From Campylobacteraceae bacterium (GTDB lineage: Bacteria; Campylobacterota; Campylobacteria; Campylobacterales; Campylobacteraceae): a DNA stretch of 9,142 nt. The position numbers and the translations under genes were made by a program. Under the pieces are notes generated by a model. It saw only the letters and a program-made list of their open reading frames with translations. It had not been told where the DNA came from and did no database searches. Below, one piece after another: positions 6,490 to 9,142 of the stretch (the stretch's first letter is position 1; every line of letters begins with the position of its first letter). The DNA is taken from NCBI GenBank assembly GCA_031290675.1, contig JAITNC010000029.1, positions 1 through 9,142 on the forward strand, read 5' to 3'.

Positions 6490-7665
6490 ATGTTGTCACA
6501 ACGAGTTTTGCACTTATCTGAGTCAATCACAGTTGCCATCTCTTCCCTTGCCAAAGAGTTAAAAGCGAGCGGAAAAGATGTTCTTGGTTTTTCTGCGGGA
6601 GAGCCCGATTTTGATACGCCTAAAGCTGTTAAAGACGCCGCTATCATCGCAATAGAGAGCGGTTTTTCAAAATACACGGCAGTTGCCGGAACAAACGAAG
6701 TGTTGCAAGCCGTCGCAGATAAATTAAAACGAGATAATAATGTATCCTACAAACCAAGCGACATAGTCGTCAATGTAGGCGCAAAACACTCCCTCTTTTC
6801 ACTTTTTCAAGTGCTGATAAACCACGGCGATGAGGCTATCATACCATCTCCTTATTGGGTTACATATCCTGAAGTTATAGGATATTGCGGCGGTGTGAGC
6901 GTGTTTTTGCCGACAGACGACAGTACCGGTTTCAAAATCACACCAAAACAGCTCAAAGACGCTATCACACCAAAAACAAAACTATTTATTTTAAACAACC
7001 CTTCAAACCCGACAGGTTCTGTTTACACAAAAAAAGAGCTTGAAGGCTTGGCTGATGTACTAAAGGGGACAAAAGTTTTGGTTGTGGCTGATGAGATATA
7101 TGAGAAACTTCTCTTTGGAGATGCTACTTTCACGTCATTTGCGAGCCTTAGCGAAGACGCGTATCAGAGGACTATAACGATAAACGGACTTAGCAAATCA
7201 GCAGCTATGACAGGCTGGAGATTTGGCTACTTAGCGACACCAAACAAAGAGATAGCAGGTGCTGTCAAAAAGCTTCAAAGCCAAAGCGTGTCAAACATCA
7301 CTTCTATCATACAAAAAGCCGCTATCCCCGCACTTGACGGCACGATAGACAAAGATATAGAGATGATGAGAAAGACGTTTGAGCACAGACGAGATTTGGC
7401 GACAAAAGAGTTCAACGCTATCAATGGCATCTCCGTCGTCAATCCAAGTGGCGCATTTTATCTGTTTGTAAATATCAAAGATATCTGTTCTGATTCTATG
7501 AAATTTTGCAAAGAGCTTTTGGAAGAAGCCGGCATAGCCGTAGTACCGGGCATCGGCTTTGGTATGGACGGGTATTTCAGGTTTTCATACGCCACAGACG
7601 AGAAAAGCATAGAGGCAGGTATTAAACGCATAAAAGCGTTTGTTGAAAAAAAATACCGCAAATAA
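6490..7665 (+). CDS. aspB: Class I PLP aminotransferase, aspartate aminotransferase type (subgroup 1b)
   Basis: This enzyme probably exchanges amino groups between aspartate and 2-oxoglutarate (products oxaloacetate and glutamate) in the cytoplasm; related 1b enzymes can also accept other acidic or aromatic substrates, so specificity is inferred. The 391 residues contain SAGEPDFDTP (35-44), the tetramer/substrate region SPYWVTYPE (120-128), NNPSNPTG (169-176), DEIYE (201-205) with the PLP-N1 aspartate D201, and the PLP lysine K236 in SKSAAMTGWRFGY with R243. Arg364 in FRFSYA binds the substrate carboxylate. Start choice: family members begin MLSxR, matching ATG 6490 with AAAGG at 6475-6479. 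The in-frame TTG at 6448 lies within the promoter and is rejected. I recall cysE between speA and aspB in C. jejuni; it is absent here. Confidence 0.93.
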   Translation: MLSQRVLHLSESITVAISSLAKELKASGKDVLGFSAGEPDFDTPKAVKDAAIIAIESGFSKYTAVAGTNEVLQAVADKLKRDNNVSYKPSDIVVNVGAKHSLFSLFQVLINHGDEAIIPSPYWVTYPEVIGYCGGVSVFLPTDDSTGFKITPKQLKDAITPKTKLFILNNPSNPTGSVYTKKELEGLADVLKGTKVLVVADEIYEKLLFGDATFTSFASLSEDAYQRTITINGLSKSAAMTGWRFGYLATPNKEIAGAVKKLQSQSVSNITSIIQKAAIPALDGTIDKDIEMMRKTFEHRRDLATKEFNAINGISVVNPSGAFYLFVNIKDICSDSMKFCKELLEEAGIAVVPGIGFGMDGYFRFSYATDEKSIEAGIKRIKAFVEKKYRK

Positions 7666-7670
7666 TTTTA

Positions 7671-7692
7671 TGGTGGGCAATTTTGCCCACCA
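7671..7692. terminator. 9-bp hairpin between convergent aspB and lipoprotein genes
   Basis: TGGTGGGCA pairs with TGCCCACCA around the loop ATTT, a strong G/C-rich stem 5 bases after the aspB stop. On the plus strand no T-run follows (CTCCCAC). On the minus strand TAAAATTATTT follows, a modest U-rich stretch. It is best read as a shared, possibly bidirectional terminator of the two converging genes, better formed for the minus-strand gene. Confidence 0.6.
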
Positions 7693-7706
7693 CTCCCACA
7701 CATGTT

Positions 7707-8042
7707 CTATCTGCTACACTCTATTCTATTAGAATTTTTTTGCTCGCAGTAGTGGCTATATAAGCATTGGTTGCCATTAAAATAACAACTTGAAAGCGTG
7801 CCGTAAAAACTTAGATAATCATAGCCTTCTTTATGGCGGCTTTTATAACATTTCACATCGCCAATGCTGCCAGACGCTGATGTTACGACACAGTAGCGGC
7901 TGTCCACACAGTCCTTGCCTCTAAAAGAACAGTCGTAGATATTGCCCGAATAGTCCAATCTTTGAGGCATATCGTCATCATCGTCATAATAATAGCACCC
8001 AGTGAAAAATATACCTGTCAGTATCAAAACAATGATTTTCAT
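7707..8042 (-). CDS. Small Cys-rich lipoprotein with a duplicated four-Cys module, 111 aa
   Basis: I do not recognise the family. Residues 1-15 are a lipoprotein signal with the lipobox FTGC, so Cys16 should be lipidated. The next residues are YYY and then five Asp; no Asp stands at +2, so by the E. coli rule it would go to the outer membrane. The mature part contains two copies of C-x6-C-x5-C-xn-C: C38, C45, C51, C65 (n=13) and C86, C93, C99, C109 (n=9). Both fit CxFxGxxCxxSxYC, so the module arose by internal duplication and probably forms disulfides in the periplasm or at the surface. Start choice: ATG 8042 has AAAGGGG (8048-8054) 5 nt upstream and begins at the signal peptide; an upstream in-frame TTG at 8069 would add nine residues and is rejected. 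It converges on aspB. Confidence 0.85.
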   Translation of the reverse strand: MKIIVLILTGIFFTGCYYYDDDDDMPQRLDYSGNIYDCSFRGKDCVDSRYCVVTSASGSIGDVKCYKSRHKEGYDYLSFYGTLSSCYFNGNQCLYSHYCEQKNSNRIECSR

Positions 8043-8087
8043 AAGTACCCCTTTCAAATTGATTCCCAACTTAAAAGGGGAACCACT

Positions 8088-8093
8088 ATTTTA
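8088..8093 (-). promoter_or_regulatory. Candidate -10 box of the lipoprotein gene
   Basis: On the minus strand TAAAAT lies 45 bases upstream of the lipoprotein ATG, in a region with T-runs farther upstream (TTTTAC, TTTTTAAG). This would give a leader of about 38 nt. The match is weak and other AT-rich boxes exist, so this is only a candidate. Confidence 0.25.
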
Positions 8094-8104
8094 TGTTCCT
8101 TAGC

Positions 8105-8123
8105 AGGGTAGTAAAACCACCCT
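8105..8123 (+). repeat. Stem-loop repeat copy A
   Basis: AGGGTaGT pairs with ACcACCCT around AAA (seven pairs, one A-C mismatch), followed by TTAAAAAC. Copy B at 8507-8524 has the same design and the same trailing sequence. Confidence 0.4.
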
Positions 8124-8217
8124 TAAAAACCAACACTAAAGCTATGCGCACAAAGCGCAAGAACTATTTCAAAAAGAACATTGCTATATTGTATATAAAA
8201 ATTTGTTAACAGCCCAA

Positions 8218-8238
8218 TTATACAACTAAGTTATATAA
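8218..8238. promoter_or_regulatory. Imperfect palindrome, possible operator
   Basis: TTATAcAACT and AGTTaTATAA are inverted around a central A: ten-base arms with one mismatch. The size suits a dimeric regulator, but the sequence is AT-rich and may be chance. It lies about 110 bases before the GA-tract ORF. Confidence 0.25.
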
Positions 8239-8328
8239 AATACCATATCATTGACAAATAAAGGGAACTTTAACTCAAATTCTTATAAAATCTCATAATT
8301 ATTTCGCAAATATCAAAAAAGGCACTTG

Positions 8329-8370
8329 ATGACACACGCCGCCGCCGAGAGAGAGAGAGAGAGAGAGTAA
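8329..8370 (+). CDS. Possible 13-codon ORF containing the GA tract (phase-variable leader ORF?)
   Basis: ATG 8329 has AAAAAAGG (8315-8322) 6 nt upstream, an excellent ribosome binding site for this lineage. It reads MTHAAAERERERE and stops at TAA just after the GA repeat. A CATAAT box at 8294-8299 could start a transcript about 23 nt before it. A change of one GA unit alters the frame: one more gives a 45-residue product ending at 8464; one fewer gives 97 residues ending at TGA 8622-8624, overlapping the DUF805 start codon (8611). Such behaviour is known for contingency loci in this phylum. Against a real gene: the extended product has poor protein-like composition and no recognisable domain. 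It may instead act as a leader controlling translation of the downstream gene. Confidence 0.3.
   Translation: MTHAAAERERERE
8347..8367 (+). repeat. (GA)10.5 dinucleotide microsatellite
   Basis: An uninterrupted 21-base GA tract, flanked on the left by GCCGCCGCC and on the right by TAACCTCCTCCGCCG; this GC-rich patch stands out in an AT-rich gap. Tracts of this length are prone to slipped-strand mispairing, and it sits in an ORF preceded by a good ribosome binding site. Confidence 0.95.
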
Positions 8371-8506
8371 CCTCCTCCGCCGATTTACAACCAAACTTCA
8401 AAATTCAAAAAAAATACTTGTACCAACAGACGATAAAAATGCTGCATTTGCTTCACACATTTAGTATGGGCAAGTCCCCAAAAACACAGCAAATATTCCC
8501 CAAAAT

Positions 8507-8524
8507 AGTGGTAAAAACACCACT
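8507..8524 (+). repeat. Stem-loop repeat copy B
   Basis: AGTGGT pairs perfectly with ACCACT around AAAAAC and is followed by TTAAAGAACATT. The trailing AAAGAACATT also occurs at 8173-8182. The preceding AAAATAGTGGT (8502-8512) is the reverse complement of 8082-8092, so pieces of this unit are scattered over the gap. Confidence 0.4.
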
Positions 8525-8610
8525 TAAAGAACATTTTACATATTTTGCCCAACACCACCTAACATTTGGTTTTATCCGTAAAACAATAAATTTTCCTTCA
8601 AGGAGCTTGT

Positions 8611-8970
8611 ATGAAGTGGTATGAGTGGTATGTAGACGCCATCAAAAATCATTATTTTGATTTTAATGGCAGGTCAAGGCGTTCGGCGTATTGGTTTTTT
8701 GTGTTGTTAAACATAATAGTTACAATTGTAATTGTTGTGATTGATTTTGCTATAGGTACGTATCCTATAATATATTATGTATATGCTCTTGCTATATTTC
8801 TCCCAAATCTCGGACTTGCTGTTCGCAGAATGCACGATATAGACAAAAGCGGTTGGTGGGTATTGGTAGCGCTCATTCCGTTTGTTGGCTGGATATGGCT
8901 CATAATCCTTGCCGCGACAGACAGCACTCGCGGTGAAAACCAATTTGGTGCGAACCCAAAAGGCGAATAA
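8611..8970 (+). CDS. DUF805 family inner-membrane protein, 119 aa
   Basis: This matches the DUF805 family (E. coli YhaH/YhaI type), small inner-membrane proteins of unknown function. Diagnostic elements: the N-terminal FDFNGRSRRSAYW (16-28), the central VRRMHDIDKSGWW (71-83) that follows the R-R-x-H-D-x-x-K-S-GWW pattern of the family, and the C-terminal DSTRGENQFGANP (104-116), equivalent to the usual GxxGxNxYGxxP tail. Hydrophobic segments at about 27-46, 52-70 and 83-102 suggest three membrane passes (a hairpin-like reading is possible). Length is normal. AAGGAG (8600-8605) lies 5 nt before ATG 8611. It has no close upstream gene, but the potential long form of the GA-tract ORF would overlap its first 14 bases. 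A perfect hairpin follows its stop. Confidence 0.9.
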   Translation: MKWYEWYVDAIKNHYFDFNGRSRRSAYWFFVLLNIIVTIVIVVIDFAIGTYPIIYYVYALAIFLPNLGLAVRRMHDIDKSGWWVLVALIPFVGWIWLIILAATDSTRGENQFGANPKGE

Positions 8971-8978
8971 ATCTCTAA

Positions 8979-9013
8979 AATTTTTGCGTGATTTTTTAAA
9001 TCACGCAAAAATT
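8979..9013. other. Perfect 16-bp hairpin after the DUF805 gene, unusual terminator candidate
   Basis: AATTTTTGCGTGATTT pairs completely with AAATCACGCAAAAATT around TTT, starting 9 bases after the DUF805 stop. The T-run is on the 5' arm and the A-run on the 3' arm, so on either strand the stem is followed by A residues rather than U. This is the reverse of an intrinsic terminator. It may be an mRNA end-protecting or attenuating stem, or a protein-binding palindrome. Confidence 0.55.
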
Positions 9014-9045
9014 CACGACTAAGAATACAATAAAGGAGTTGAGAT

Positions 9046-9142
9046 ATGGGTGATGTTGTAGAGTTGGGAGATTTAGTAAACAGCTACCGTCCGAAACGAG
9101 CCCCTTTCGTCCTTTTTATCATAATTGCAGTCGTCCTCACCT
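9046..9142 (+). CDS. Probable membrane protein, N-terminal 32 residues (3' partial)
   Basis: An open frame starts at ATG 9046 with an excellent AAAGGAG (9032-9038) 7 nt upstream and runs off the window. The visible part is an acidic N-terminus (MGDVVELGDLVNSY), a basic patch (RPKR, 15-18) and a hydrophobic stretch from about residue 20 (FVLFIIIAVVL), consistent with a cytoplasmic N-terminus followed by a transmembrane helix. The family cannot be assigned from this much. It lies 75 bases after the DUF805 gene with a strong hairpin between them. Confidence 0.7.
   Translation, partial: MGDVVELGDLVNSYRPKRAPFVLFIIIAVVLT

Larger units (their letters stand above)
8043..8610. other. AT-rich intergenic region between the lipoprotein and DUF805 genes
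   Basis: No conventional gene is supported in these 568 bases. They contain two similar stem-loops (8105-8123 and 8507-8524), an 11-base inverted repeat (8082-8092 with 8502-8512), an imperfect palindrome (8218-8238), an isolated TTGACA (8251-8256) with no -10 at proper spacing, several TATAAT-like boxes (8185-8190, 8284-8291, 8294-8299), and a GC-rich patch around 8338-8382 with a GA microsatellite in a tiny ORF. An open frame over 8418-8624 has no ribosome binding site of its own and an unusual composition. Confidence 0.6.

Noticed and set aside
8145..8159. TGCGC / GCGCA hairpin as a terminator
   Set aside because: Five-pair stem with no T-run on either strand.
8251..8256. Perfect TTGACA as a -35 element
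   Set aside because: No -10 box at 16-18 bases; promoters in this lineage rarely depend on a -35.
8338..8382. GC-rich repeat patch as a CRISPR or IS remnant
   Set aside because: No spaced direct repeats, no terminal inverted repeats and no transposase fragment nearby.
8418..8624. 68-codon open frame (TTG start) as an independent gene upstream of the DUF805 gene
   Set aside because: No ribosome binding site, odd composition and no recognisable domain; it only becomes meaningful if joined to the GA-tract ORF by a frame change.

Overview
The window most likely comes from a free-living member of the Campylobacterota (the former Epsilonproteobacteria, Sulfurimonas/Sulfuricurvum-like). I infer this from three things: the conserved run ubiX-coaD-tmk-hisS-speA followed by an AspB-type aminotransferase, which I recall in nearly the same order in Campylobacter jejuni; heavy use of ATA isoleucine codons; and promoters made of a T-run and TATAAT-like box with no clear -35. 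No mobile element, tRNA, rRNA or CRISPR array is visible.

Layout. Positions 1-764 (+) hold the tail of one gene and a complete gene for an exported 220-residue protein of unknown function; their C-termini look weakly related, suggesting a tandem paralogous pair. On the minus strand, 818-1666 encodes an unrecognised single-pass membrane-anchored protein. The short gap 1667-1789 carries divergent promoter candidates. Positions 1790-6432 (+) are a tightly packed, partly overlapping housekeeping operon: flavin prenyltransferase (ubiX), phosphopantetheine adenylyltransferase (coaD), dTMP kinase (tmk), histidyl-tRNA synthetase (hisS) and biosynthetic arginine decarboxylase (speA). The aminotransferase gene aspB (6490-7665) follows behind its own strong promoter and ends at a 9-bp hairpin.

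Downstream is accessory in character. A convergent minus-strand gene (7707-8042) encodes a small Cys-rich lipoprotein built from two copies of a four-cysteine module. An AT-rich gap (8043-8610) contains two look-alike stem-loops, an imperfect palindrome and a (GA)10.5 microsatellite. The microsatellite lies inside a 13-codon ORF with a good ribosome binding site; losing one GA unit would open a 97-residue frame that runs into the start of the next gene. That gene (8611-8970) encodes a DUF805 membrane protein. A perfect 16-bp hairpin and the first 32 codons of another probable membrane protein close the window.

How the genes work together: the operon groups cofactor (prenyl-FMN, coenzyme A), nucleotide, aminoacyl-tRNA and polyamine synthesis; overlapping stops and starts imply translational coupling rather than one pathway. 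The best candidates for something undescribed are the GA-tract ORF upstream of the DUF805 gene and the duplicated Cys-module lipoprotein. Neither is proven from sequence alone.
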